In this document: positions 52,296-61,134 of the stretch, piece by piece | How the letters are laid out: each line of letters starts with the position of its first letter | Position numbering within the stretch: position 1 is the stretch's first letter | Source of the DNA: Methylotenera_A sp040079935 | Lineage (GTDB): Bacteria > Pseudomonadota > Gammaproteobacteria > Burkholderiales > Methylophilaceae | Direction of reading: 5' to 3' | Length of the DNA stretch: 64,000 nt | NCBI GenBank assembly: GCA_040079935.1 | Contig: JBEBJI010000001.1 | Span: 1 to 64,000, forward strand | The notes under the pieces: model-generated | The model's database searches: none | Seen by the model: only the letters and a program-made list of their open reading frames with translations | Told to the model about the DNA's origin: nothing | Program-made: the position numbers and the translations under genes

Positions 52296-52887
52296 AGCGA
52301 GCTCGATACCCAGTTAAAGTTACTTCCGTGTTTGCGGGGCCAGTGACGCGAACGCTGATTTTTAACACAGCATCTAATGCAAAGCCAACATAAGGTGCCG
52401 TTGCTCCCGCGCGCGTAATAGTTACAGTTGCTTCATAGCCAACTAATCCAGAAAGCGGCGTGTTGTCTCCAGCGCTGCAAATTCCCGCGCAGCTACCACC
52501 AGGCATAGAAAATCCGCCATAATCAGCTACATTGTCAAACGGGTCAGTACTGCTGTAGCGGCTTTCAGAGTTTGGTGTTGGGCTGGTTAGGGCAGCGCCA
52601 CCTTTGTCTTGCGAGTTGGTACAATCTGCAGCAGATGTGGCAATTGAAACGTCGGTATCATCAGGATCGCAAAATGTAAAAGGTTGCTGCTCTATTTCAA
52701 GTATTAACGATTCGGCAATTGAAAGCGCTTGTTTACGTACTAGCGGGTCTGCGCTACCGCGATTGGTAATATCCAGCACTTTTAGCACACCTACTAAAGC
52801 CACGCTGACAATCACTATAAACACCACCAGCTCGACCAATGTCACGCCTGTTTGCTTATAACCATTTTTTTTATTGTTAGCGTACAT
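52279..52887 (-). CDS. mshD: MshD-like minor pilin
   Basis: A 202-residue prepilin with TGVTLVELVVFIVIVSVALV and a conserved SIAESLILEIEQQPFTFCDP region. The ATG at 52887 is chosen because the open frame further left lies inside mshC. It overlaps mshC by 11 bases. Confidence 0.82.
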   Translation of the reverse strand: MYANNKKNGYKQTGVTLVELVVFIVIVSVALVGVLKVLDITNRGSADPLVRKQALSIAESLILEIEQQPFTFCDPDDTDVSIATSAADCTNSQDKGGAALTSPTPNSESRYSSTDPFDNVADYGGFSMPGGSCAGICSAGDNTPLSGLVGYEATVTITRAGATAPYVGFALDAVLKISVRVTGPANTEVTLTGYRARYAPNI

Positions 52888-53353
52888 AACCAGTTTCTGC
52901 TTCAACAGTAATGGTGCGTGTGGATTCGCTTGGAACAACCGCGTTTTGAATGGTAAAAGTAGCTGTTGCATTTGGTACTGGCCGGCCAAGGCCATCAAAA
53001 CCAATTGGTGTGGTTGATGCTGTGATGGTTACGTTGTTAGAGAGGGTTTTGGAATATGCCGCTTGCGTTGCAGGGTCGATGACAGCGCTGCTACAATTGC
53101 TGGTGTAGCCTAAACAAACTGTTCGCGCACTAGTGTTGATTAAGGTATATACGTTTCTGCGCTGCGCGATGGCAGTTTTTTGCGCATAGCGCAAAGCGGA
53201 AGTTAATGTGCTGTAACTTCCGCGCGCATTAAAAGCATCCACGCCAACAAAGCGTGGCGCGGCGATGGCTGCTACAATGCCTGTAATCACCATGACGGCA
53301 ACGAGTTCTACAATAGTGAATCCAGATTCTCGTCGCATAGTGTTTTTTTGCAT
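52877..53353 (-). CDS. mshC: MshC-like minor pilin
   Basis: A 158-residue prepilin with ESGFTIVELVAVMVITGIVA and the FVGVDAFNARGSY and YAQKTAIAQRR segments typical of MshC. A second in-frame ATG at 53338 is possible. Confidence 0.8.
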   Translation of the reverse strand: MQKNTMRRESGFTIVELVAVMVITGIVAAIAAPRFVGVDAFNARGSYSTLTSALRYAQKTAIAQRRNVYTLINTSARTVCLGYTSNCSSAVIDPATQAAYSKTLSNNVTITASTTPIGFDGLGRPVPNATATFTIQNAVVPSESTRTITVEAETGYVR

Positions 53354-53404
53354 AGAAGCTACCCAATAGCTAGCAGGATCAATTGCTAGCGTTGAATAAA
53401 AACA

Positions 53405-53857
53405 TTAACAGCCAGATGTCGTGACTACGACTGCCCCAGTCGTGCCGTTGTAGCTGGCTTGACATGTGGCGCTTCCACCAGTGGTTGGACGGAAGGTGAC
53501 TGCGGTTGCTGTTGTGTAGTCTGGTGTGAAGCCATCGATTGATGTTAAGGCATTTCCGATGCCCAGTGCTGCACCAGTTGGAATGCCTGTAGCTGCTGCC
53601 ACGGCTACCGAAGTGCCATCTACCATGCTCACAGTTGTAGCTGTGCCTCCAGATGCAAAATGTCTGGCTTGAACAACACCAACACTAGAGCGAAGTCCGC
53701 CCGCCATGCCATTGACGCTAGAAATTCGAGCATCATTGGTTAAATTAATAAACCTTGGTAACGCTGTGGCTGCCAAAATACCTAAAATAACAATAACTAC
53801 CACTAACTCTACTAAAGTAAAACCAGATTGCTTAAAGCCAAATTGTTGCTTTTTCAT
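53405..53857 (-). CDS. mshA: MshA-like major pilin
   Basis: A 150-residue prepilin with QSGFTLVELVVVIVILGILA, then ALPRFINLTNDARISSVNGM, which is MshA-like. It ends in a cysteine (VVTTSGC), with another at ATCQASY, giving a probable D-loop disulphide. GAAGGAG lies before the ATG at 53857. Confidence 0.85.
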   Translation of the reverse strand: MKKQQFGFKQSGFTLVELVVVIVILGILAATALPRFINLTNDARISSVNGMAGGLRSSVGVVQARHFASGGTATTVSMVDGTSVAVAAATGIPTGAALGIGNALTSIDGFTPDYTTATAVTFRPTTGGSATCQASYNGTTGAVVVTTSGC

Positions 53858-53924
53858 TTCAATTACTCCTTCAATATTAAAAATAAGACATCGGTACAAC
53901 GTTTAAATCAATTAAATTTTCAAC

Positions 53925-54473
53925 CTAGCATCCTGCTGTAATGGCTGGTGTAATCACAGGGGCCGAGTTTGCGGTTGCGGCCTGCGTATATGTAAATTGG
54001 CAGCTGGCTGGTATTGGGGCACCTTGTATTTGGAATGTGGCTACAGTAGCTGTAGCCGTGTAGTTATAGCCTTCTGCTTGCAGTTCAGCCAATGTCGGGT
54101 TAAATGTGGTGGTAAGACCAGCCGCAGAGAGCAAGCCTGCTGTGCCTATGGCCGTAACATCTGGATAGGCAAATACCATGGCGATAACGCCAGCTTCTGT
54201 ACATAAAGTACCAGCAGCGCCATTGTTATTATTTGCAGTGATTACAGTACCTGGGCAGGTAGCAGTATCGGCAACATTGTTTTTTGCCAAAACCGTAGCA
54301 TGCGTAAGTGCAGCCGTCGCTGCCACGCTGCCTTTGGCTGCGTTAAGCTTGGCGATGCGCGCATCGCGTTGCAGACTGGTGAATCGTGGCAGAGCAACTG
54401 CCGATAAAATACCAAGAATCAGTATCACCACAATCAGCTCAATTAAGGTAAAACCTTTTGCTTTATTTAACAT
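53925..54473 (-). CDS. second MshA/MshB-like pilin
   Basis: A 182-residue prepilin (KGFTLIELIVVILILGILS, ALPRFTSLQRDARIAKLNAA), closely related in its N-terminal part to the pilin downstream. Two cysteines, at PASCQF and the C-terminus, would close the D-loop. In the Vibrio order this place is mshB, so it may be MshB, or a duplicated MshA. AAGGA precedes the ATG at 54473. Confidence 0.82.
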   Translation of the reverse strand: MLNKAKGFTLIELIVVILILGILSAVALPRFTSLQRDARIAKLNAAKGSVAATAALTHATVLAKNNVADTATCPGTVITANNNNGAAGTLCTEAGVIAMVFAYPDVTAIGTAGLLSAAGLTTTFNPTLAELQAEGYNYTATATVATFQIQGAPIPASCQFTYTQAATANSAPVITPAITAGC

Positions 54474-54554
54474 GACGAATCCTTTTAAATCCAAAAACTG
54501 TTAATAAAATTTTAATATCGCTTACTTTTTACTACTAACTTACTTACCTAAATA

Positions 54555-54998
54555 TTAACCACCTACACTGACTAAAGAAGCGTTGGTTTGACCTGCCCTG
54601 CAGACCAATTTATATGCGGCTTCCAGGCCATTGCTAAACACGTAAATCAACTGCTTTTTTTGAGTGTTAAAATACCAAATCGCTCTGCTATCTCTTGGTG
54701 CTTGTGCATGTTCACCTATGTAGTTATTCGGCCTTGTAGCGATTAACAACATTGGGTTACTATTTTTTAATGCTTCCATATTTATTGGCCTATTACTCAC
54801 GTTGTTGTGTACCCACGTTTCGGTTATTCCAAGTTGTAAATTATTCAGCTCACTTTTCTGTATTGCTTTTTCAAACTCGTATTGCGCGTTATTTAAGTAG
54901 TGCAATAAGCATGCTGCGATTATTCCAATCACGCACAGCGTGATTGCGAAATCGAAACGATGCGTGCTTGGCGCATATTTGGATAAATGAAAACTCAC
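54555..54998 (-). CDS. MshF-like membrane protein, C-terminus built from a REP-like repeat
   Basis: A 147-residue protein with one N-terminal helix (about 18-35, FAITLCVIGIIAACLLHYL) and a soluble domain. It holds the mshF position between mshG and the pilins and has about the right size. The segment GLEAAYKLVCRAGQ near the C-terminus is encoded by the REP-like repeat at 54593-54630. Whether this is original sequence or an insertion is not clear. Confidence 0.6.
   Translation of the reverse strand: MSFHLSKYAPSTHRFDFAITLCVIGIIAACLLHYLNNAQYEFEKAIQKSELNNLQLGITETWVHNNVSNRPINMEALKNSNPMLLIATRPNNYIGEHAQAPRDSRAIWYFNTQKKQLIYVFSNGLEAAYKLVCRAGQTNASLVSVGG
54593..54630. repeat. REP-like palindromic repeat, copy 4 (inverted, inside the MshF-like gene)
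   Basis: Opposite orientation to the other copies: CTGCCCTG, then CAGACCAATTTATATGCGGC and TTCCAGGC. Relative to copy 1 the core has a few changes. It encodes LEAAYKLVCRAG in the gene on the minus strand. Confidence 0.65.
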
Positions 54999-55024
54999 AT
55001 TAAATTTACACTAAGTTTTTTACA

Positions 55025-56251
55025 TTAGCCTTTATGCAACGCTACATTACCGAGATCCCAAATTGGCAAGAAAATGCCTAACGCCAGCACCAGCACCAAA
55101 GCACCTAAAAACACAATCAAAATTGGCTCAATTTGCGCACCCAGCGTTTTAATCTCATATTCCACATCGCGCTGATACATGTCAGCGACTTCTTGCATCA
55201 AATCATCCAGTGCGCCAGATTCTTCGCCTACTGCAATCATCTGTAACACAATTGGGTTAAACACACCGCTATTGGTGGCCGTGCGCAAAATACTTTCACC
55301 GCGCTCAACACCCTCGCGCATTTGCTCGATTTTGTTCGAGATATAATCGTTATCGGCAGTTTGCGCGACTAACTTTAGTCCGCTGGTAATGGGTACGCCG
55401 CTTTTATTGGCTAAAGCAAAACTTCTGGCAAATCGCGCCATAGTGGCTTTGTGGATAATTTTTCCAGCGAGTGGCGTTTTTAATTTAAAACTATCCCATT
55501 TAAATTTGCCTGCGCTGGTGGCGATGTAGGAACGGAATAGAAAAAGTGCGGCAGCGGCACAAACCAATAAAAATGGCCAAGCCGCCACCATAAACTTGGA
55601 AAAGCCTAATAACACACGGGTTAAAAATGGTAACTCTGCACCAAAACTTTGAAAAACCTTAGCGAAAGCAGGAATCACAAAAATATTCACCACAATAATG
55701 GCGATTGCCATCGCAATCATCACAAAAGTTGGATAGCGCAGCGCAGATTTAATTTGATCGTGCATAAATCGCTCAAACTCAAGATGATCAAATAAGCGCA
55801 GAAATACGGTATCTAACATGCCCGTAGTTTCGCCAACCCGCACCATGCTAATGTAAAAGTTTGAAAATACTTTTGGATGTTGTGAAAGGGCAGATGAAAG
55901 CTCCCTACCGCTGCTTAAACTCTCGCGAATATCGCCGATAACAATAGCAAAAGTTTTATTTTTAGTGGAAGCCTGCAAACCATTCAGGGCGTTTAAAATG
56001 GGAATGCCGGCTTTTAATAAGGTGTACATTTGGCGACTAAATAGCATGACATCGATGGTTTCGATTTTCTCTTCAAATAAATCAATCGAGATATTTTTTG
56101 AAGTGGGCGTAGTCGCTTGCGCTTGAATCTCTATAGGCGTGATGCTGCGGTTAAACAATAGGCTTGCAAGCGCGCTAGCATCTTGTCCTTCCAGTACGCC
56201 TTGTACCAAAGCACCACTGCTATCACGACCTGAGTAATTAAAAAGTGGCAT
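55025..56251 (-). CDS. mshG: MshG/PilC-type inner-membrane platform protein
   Basis: The 408-residue protein is of the GspF/PilC family: three hydrophobic stretches and two repeats of the T2SSF domain (LFSRQMYTLLKAGIPILNAL; ARFARSFALANKSGVPITSG). The C-terminus is LVLVLALGIFLPIWDLGN. It starts after a gap of two bases from mshE. Confidence 0.92.
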   Translation of the reverse strand: MPLFNYSGRDSSGALVQGVLEGQDASALASLLFNRSITPIEIQAQATTPTSKNISIDLFEEKIETIDVMLFSRQMYTLLKAGIPILNALNGLQASTKNKTFAIVIGDIRESLSSGRELSSALSQHPKVFSNFYISMVRVGETTGMLDTVFLRLFDHLEFERFMHDQIKSALRYPTFVMIAMAIAIIVVNIFVIPAFAKVFQSFGAELPFLTRVLLGFSKFMVAAWPFLLVCAAAALFLFRSYIATSAGKFKWDSFKLKTPLAGKIIHKATMARFARSFALANKSGVPITSGLKLVAQTADNDYISNKIEQMREGVERGESILRTATNSGVFNPIVLQMIAVGEESGALDDLMQEVADMYQRDVEYEIKTLGAQIEPILIVFLGALVLVLALGIFLPIWDLGNVALHKG

Positions 56252-56253
56252 TT

Positions 56254-57957
56254 TTATTCTTCAAATTGATTGCTGATGCGCATGGCTTCGGCAATGGTGG
56301 TGCGCTTTTCGATGACTAAATCGACTGCACTTTTGCGCAGGGTTTTGCCAGCCATGTGTTGCCGACCAAGTTTAATGAAGTGGTTAGGATCTTGATGATT
56401 TGCAGCATCGATCAGCGCATTATCCATTTCCAGCAGCTCATAAACGCCCACGCGACCTTGATAGCCCGTGCCATTACACTGACTGCAACCTTTGCCGTGC
56501 ACATAATGATGCTTGCCTACTTCTTTACCTAGCTCGTGCTGCAGCCATGCGTACTCTGATGGTTCTGGCGTGTGTGGCTCAGCACATCCTTCACATACCA
56601 ATCGCACCAAACGTTGTGCCACAACTGCAATTATTGACATTGCGACCATGAATCTGGGCGCGCCCATATCTATCATTCTAATGGGCGTGCTAACCGCATC
56701 ATTAGTGTGCAGGGTAGAAAGCACTAAGTGACCAGTCATGGCGGCGCGCAGGCCGATTTGCGCAGTTTCTTGATCGCGCATTTCGCCGATGAGAACAATG
56801 TCAGGATCTTGTCGTAAAGTAGAGCGCAAGACACGCGAAAAGTCCAAATCAATTTTTTCATTCACTTGCACCTGGTTGATGCCAGGCAAGCGATATTCCA
56901 CTGGGTCTTCCACAGTGATAATTTTGTTCGAAGTTGAATTTAATTCGTTTAGCGCAGCGTATAGCGTGGTCGTTTTTCCGCTACCAGTAGGGCCAGTGAC
57001 TAGCACCATACCGCTCGGACGATGAATTAGCTTGCGGAAGCGTTTTAGCATGTCCGCTGGCATGCCTAATTTATCTAGTGAGAAGTCGCTGATATTTTGG
57101 ATGAGTAAGCGCATAACAACAGACTCGCCATATTGTGTTGGCATGGAAGAAATACGCACGTCAACGGCTTGCTGCTTAACTTTGACCGCAAAACGTCCAT
57201 CTTGCGGCAGGCGCTTTTCTGAAATATCCAGACCAGACATCAACTTTAAACGTAGCACTAAGGCAGAAGCAATTTTTAGCTCAGCCTGCGTTTGCAGATG
57301 CATCACGCCATCGATTCTGAAACGAATATGCAACTTATTTTCTTGTGGTTCAATATGAATATCTGAAGCGCGTACTTGTACCGCATCTTCAAAAATCGTT
57401 TGCAACAATTTAACCACAGGTGCTTCTTCTGCGCTTTTTCCTGCGCCAATAGATGCGAAATCAATCGTTGTATCGCCCAAATCTTCACCTAGCTCTAAGG
57501 CTAAGTTGGATATTTCATCTGTACGGCGATAGTTGCGATCAATCAGTTGTAGCAGTGAGCCTTCTTGTATTACGGCAAGCTCAATATCCTTGCGCAAAAG
57601 CCGAACTAGCTCATCGTATGCAAACAAATCGGTAGGATCAACCATGCCGACTAAATAGCTAGCGCCCTTATCTTCAAGCACTGCGCAGCGAAAACGTCTA
57701 GCCTGCGCTTCGGGTAATTTATTGATGAGCTCTGGTTTCGAATTAAACTGTTGTAAATCGACAAAAGGGATTTTTAACTGGCGTGCCAACGTTTCAGAAA
57801 TCTGCGTTTCTGTTACGTAGCCGTTATCTACAAAAATACGCCCCAGTTTTTTGCCGGTGCGTTTTTGTTCTTCTAGTGCCTTGGTTAAATCGTCAGCAGA
57901 AATTAAATCTTGCTGAACCAAAATTTCACCTAGGCGAATCTTTGCAGGACTAGCCAT
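56254..57957 (-). CDS. mshE: MshE extension ATPase with an N-terminal cyclic-di-GMP-binding domain
   Basis: The 567-residue protein has an MshEN domain made of two RLGE-type motifs (RLGEILVQQDLISADDL from residue 8; KLGRIFVDNGYVTETQI from 37), the signature of cyclic-di-GMP binding. It then has the PilB/GspE ATPase with Walker A GPTGSGKTTT near 325 and Walker B VLIGEMRDQETAQIGLRAA. A CxxC zinc site is also present (CEGCAEP; CSQCNGTGYQGR). It drives pilus extension. Confidence 0.93.
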   Translation of the reverse strand: MASPAKIRLGEILVQQDLISADDLTKALEEQKRTGKKLGRIFVDNGYVTETQISETLARQLKIPFVDLQQFNSKPELINKLPEAQARRFRCAVLEDKGASYLVGMVDPTDLFAYDELVRLLRKDIELAVIQEGSLLQLIDRNYRRTDEISNLALELGEDLGDTTIDFASIGAGKSAEEAPVVKLLQTIFEDAVQVRASDIHIEPQENKLHIRFRIDGVMHLQTQAELKIASALVLRLKLMSGLDISEKRLPQDGRFAVKVKQQAVDVRISSMPTQYGESVVMRLLIQNISDFSLDKLGMPADMLKRFRKLIHRPSGMVLVTGPTGSGKTTTLYAALNELNSTSNKIITVEDPVEYRLPGINQVQVNEKIDLDFSRVLRSTLRQDPDIVLIGEMRDQETAQIGLRAAMTGHLVLSTLHTNDAVSTPIRMIDMGAPRFMVAMSIIAVVAQRLVRLVCEGCAEPHTPEPSEYAWLQHELGKEVGKHHYVHGKGCSQCNGTGYQGRVGVYELLEMDNALIDAANHQDPNHFIKLGRQHMAGKTLRKSAVDLVIEKRTTIAEAMRISNQFEE

Positions 57958-58054
57958 TTAAACCCCATCAATATGCGTTCATACCCCAATATAAACTGGT
58001 AGGTACTATTTCAATTGTGTGAATAAAGGCGGAATTTGCCCTGAAATCGGCAAT

Positions 58055-58837
58055 CTATTGCTGGATGTAGTTGGAGATGAGTACGTAGTCTTTAACGGAG
58101 AGATTTTCAGCGCGCAGTTGGGAATTGATATTGAGCTTTAAAAAATCATCATCATTTAAAAAATTCTTAAGCGTATTGCGAATAGTTTTGCGGCGTTGGC
58201 CAAAAGCTGCGAGTACCAATTTGTAAAATAAGCTGTAATCATTGGCAATATTGGGTTTAGTCGCATGTGGTACGCAACGTACAAAGGCCGATTCTACTTT
58301 TGGTGCAGGTTCGAAAGCTTCGGGCGGCACGGTGATTAAATATTCCATTTGCAAATGATATTGCAGCATGACGGAGAGCCGCCCGTATGCTGGGTTAGAG
58401 GGCGATGCTACCATACGCTCCACGACCTCTTTTTGTAGCATAAAATGCATGTCGGTGATGTGCGAAACGTTTTCTAGTAAGTGAAATAAAATTGGTGTAG
58501 AAATGTTGTAAGGTAGGTTGCCAACCACGCGAATGTTGTTTCCCAAGCTCGTAAAATCAAACTTCAGTGCATCGACGTTGTGAATAGTAATGGTGTTGTT
58601 AATATAGATAGGTTTGGCGTACTCGTTTTGCATCCAACTGACTATATCGCGGTCAATTTCCACTACATGTAAGTGATTAATTTTTTTAAGTAATGGTTTA
58701 GTGAGCGCGCCTAAACCAGGGCCTATTTCGATAATAATTTCTTCAGTTTTTGGATTAATCGCATCGATTAAACTGCTGATAATGCCTTGGTCGGTTAAAA
58801 AATTCTGCCCAAAACGTTTTTTTGCGACGTGTTTCAT
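58055..58837 (-). CDS. rsmA: 16S rRNA dimethyladenosine transferase KsgA/RsmA
   Basis: The enzyme dimethylates two adjacent adenines at the 3' end of 16S rRNA. The 260-residue protein has the RFGQNFL start, SAM-binding IEIGPGLGALT, and the catalytic NLPYNIS motif, all in normal order. It overlaps pdxA by four bases in the conserved lptD-surA-pdxA-rsmA gene order. Confidence 0.96.
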   Translation of the reverse strand: MKHVAKKRFGQNFLTDQGIISSLIDAINPKTEEIIIEIGPGLGALTKPLLKKINHLHVVEIDRDIVSWMQNEYAKPIYINNTITIHNVDALKFDFTSLGNNIRVVGNLPYNISTPILFHLLENVSHITDMHFMLQKEVVERMVASPSNPAYGRLSVMLQYHLQMEYLITVPPEAFEPAPKVESAFVRCVPHATKPNIANDYSLFYKLVLAAFGQRRKTIRNTLKNFLNDDDFLKLNINSQLRAENLSVKDYVLISNYIQQ

Positions 58838-59805
58838 TTTGTCTTTTTATTGGCGAGTTCAATCGCTAATTCAATCGCCGCCAACATGCTACCAATTTCT
58901 ATTTTTCTAGTTCCCGCTAAATCCAGTGCGGTGCCGTGATCAACCGAGGTGCGAATAATTGGCAAACCCAGCGTCACGTTCACGCCTTTCCCAAAGCTGG
59001 CGTGTTTGAGCACGGGCAAACCTTGGTCGTGATACATCGCCAAAACGCAATCGGCGTTATCCAGATATTTTTTGGTAAATAGTGTATCTGCTGGCAACGC
59101 GCCAATGAGTTGCATACCTTCTGCACGTAATTTTTCTAGCACGGGATTAATTATTTCAATTTCTTCACGCCCTAAATAACCGTCTTCGCCCGCGTGCGGG
59201 TTAAGCCCAGAAACCAATATCCGCGGGTTTTGCAGACCGAACTTCTCAATTAAATCTTTGTGCAAAATACGAATGGTTGCTTCAAGATCTTCACGGGTAA
59301 TCGCCGCGGGCACATCTTTAAGCGCCAAATGCGTGGTGACGAGTGCAACTCTTAAATTGCCTCCAACCAGCATCATCACCACTTGTGGTGTATTTGTAAG
59401 CTCGGCTAAAAACTCAGTATGACCGCTAAATTTTATGCCAGCCTCATTGATGACGCCTTTGTGCACTGGTGCGGTCACCATCGCATCAAATTCGCCGCTA
59501 ACACAGCCCTCAGTTGCGCGTTGCAACATGCGTAGCACATATGCGCTGTTGGCGGCATCTAGCTTGCCGGCTTGTACTTTGGCGGGCGCGGCAATATGCA
59601 ATAAGTTAAATTTATCGTTTAAGTTATCAGTAAGAGATGCCCTGGAAGCCTCATGGATATTAGTCTGCAGAGCACGTTTTTCTAGTGTTTCTTTATCACC
59701 TATAATCGTAATATGCGCGTTAAAATCGCGCTTGGCGAGCATCGTGCACAGGTCAGGCCCTATGCCAGCAGGTTCTCCAGAGGTGATGACGATGCGTGGA
59801 ATCAC
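58834..59805 (-). CDS. pdxA: 4-hydroxythreonine-4-phosphate dehydrogenase PdxA
   Basis: PdxA acts in pyridoxal 5'-phosphate synthesis. The 323-residue protein shows ITSGEPAGIGPDL, SGHTEFLAEL, GLNPHAGEDG, and YHDQGLPVLKHASFG with the metal-binding histidines, plus TSVDHGTALDLAG. The variable region at about residues 46-58 (RALQTNIHEASRAS) is encoded by a REP-like repeat, in frame. The core motifs are intact, so the protein is probably active. Confidence 0.95.
   Translation of the reverse strand: MIPRIVITSGEPAGIGPDLCTMLAKRDFNAHITIIGDKETLEKRALQTNIHEASRASLTDNLNDKFNLLHIAAPAKVQAGKLDAANSAYVLRMLQRATEGCVSGEFDAMVTAPVHKGVINEAGIKFSGHTEFLAELTNTPQVVMMLVGGNLRVALVTTHLALKDVPAAITREDLEATIRILHKDLIEKFGLQNPRILVSGLNPHAGEDGYLGREEIEIINPVLEKLRAEGMQLIGALPADTLFTKKYLDNADCVLAMYHDQGLPVLKHASFGKGVNVTLGLPIIRTSVDHGTALDLAGTRKIEIGSMLAAIELAIELANKKTK
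59638..59674. repeat. REP-like palindromic repeat, copy 5 (inside pdxA)
   Basis: TGCCCTG and CAGAGCA ends with core GAAGCCTCATGGATATTAG. It encodes ALQTNIHEASRAS in PdxA, nearly the same peptide as copy 3 in the PilN-like protein. Confidence 0.7.
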
Positions 59806-59832
59806 TGCAGATAATAAGATAATTATGTGAGA

Positions 59833-61134
59833 CTAAAACTTATCTTCAAGTCTCAGCTCTACAAAAGCGCGGTCACGCAACTCGCGTATCCAATCTTGGT
59901 AAGCTTCTTCAGATTTTCTTACGCGAATTTCCTGACGCGCTTTTAGGCGCGATGCTTCTTTGGTCATGTCTTGCTGGCGGCGCTCAATCACTTGAATAAT
60001 ATGCCAGCCGAATGAGGTGAGTATGGGCTCGCTAATTTCGCCAAGCCCTAGCGCATTCATGGCTTTTTCAAACGGCGGTACGGTGTCGCCAGGGTTTACC
60101 CAGCCCAAATCTCCGCCATTATTTGCACTACCGTCTTCAGAATATTGGCGCGCCATTTCCTCAAATTTGGTGCCATTGTCTAGGCGTTCTTTAATGCCAT
60201 CCATTTTGCGTTTGGCATCCTTTTCTGAAACCACTTCACTGAGTTTAATGAGAATATGGCGCGCGTGTGTTTGCCCAACCACCAATGAAGACGTACCTCC
60301 ACGGCGATTTGTGAGCTTTAAAACGTGGAAGCCATTGGGGCTGCGAATTGGTTTTGCTACTTCGCCCACTTGCATATTTTTTAAGGCTTCTAAAAACAAT
60401 GCAGGCATTTGTGCGCCACTTTTCCAGCCCAAAGCGCCGCCTTCCAGCGCATTTGGCGCGTCAGAAAAAGCGGCCGATACTTGCGTAAAAGCTGTGCCAT
60501 CGCCTAATTGTTTAAGCGCTTCTTGCGTTTTAGTTTTGGCTTTTTCTAAATCTTCTGGGCTAGCATCTTCTGGCGTGCGAATTAAAATGTGCGAAACTTC
60601 AAATTCATCTTGCTCTTCGCCGCGGTTGGCTTGCGTGGTTAAATAGTTGTCCACTTCACCTTCAGAAATATTCACTTTGTTATCCACTTCGCGTTCGCGC
60701 AGGCGGGCGAGGGTGATTTCACTGCGAATATCTTCGCGAAATTTACGTAGGCTAATGCCATCTTTTTCGAGCAGCACTTTAAACTCATCGACACTTAATT
60801 TATTTTGTTCAGCGATACGCTCTATGGTTTTATCCAGTTGCGTATCATCTACTTTTAAGCCCGTTTGTGCGGCCAATTGCAACTGCAAACTATCCGAAAT
60901 TAGGCGCTCTAGAATTTGCTTCGCTAAGATTTCTTGCGGTGGTAATGCTGTACCTTGCTTTTCTAGCTGCGCGCTCACCGTGCGCATGCGGTCTGCAAGC
61001 TCTTGTTCTGTAATCACACCTTGGTCGACAATAGCGATGATACGATCCATCTTCACAATTTCGACCGAGAATGCAAATGTAGAAATTAAAAATGTACTTA
61101 AAATCAGTAGCTTAAATAAATTAAATAGTTTCAT
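59833..61134 (-). CDS. surA: periplasmic chaperone and peptidyl-prolyl isomerase SurA
   Basis: SurA escorts outer-membrane proteins. The 433-residue protein has a signal peptide, an N-terminal SurA domain (VDQGVITEQELADRM) and two parvulin domains (SHILIRTPEDASPED, FHVLKLTNRRG; ARHILIKLSEVVSE, GWHIIQVIERRQ). It overlaps lptD by four bases, the usual pairing because LptD depends on SurA. Confidence 0.95.
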   Translation of the reverse strand: MKLFNLFKLLILSTFLISTFAFSVEIVKMDRIIAIVDQGVITEQELADRMRTVSAQLEKQGTALPPQEILAKQILERLISDSLQLQLAAQTGLKVDDTQLDKTIERIAEQNKLSVDEFKVLLEKDGISLRKFREDIRSEITLARLREREVDNKVNISEGEVDNYLTTQANRGEEQDEFEVSHILIRTPEDASPEDLEKAKTKTQEALKQLGDGTAFTQVSAAFSDAPNALEGGALGWKSGAQMPALFLEALKNMQVGEVAKPIRSPNGFHVLKLTNRRGGTSSLVVGQTHARHILIKLSEVVSEKDAKRKMDGIKERLDNGTKFEEMARQYSEDGSANNGGDLGWVNPGDTVPPFEKAMNALGLGEISEPILTSFGWHIIQVIERRQQDMTKEASRLKARQEIRVRKSEEAYQDWIRELRDRAFVELRLEDKF

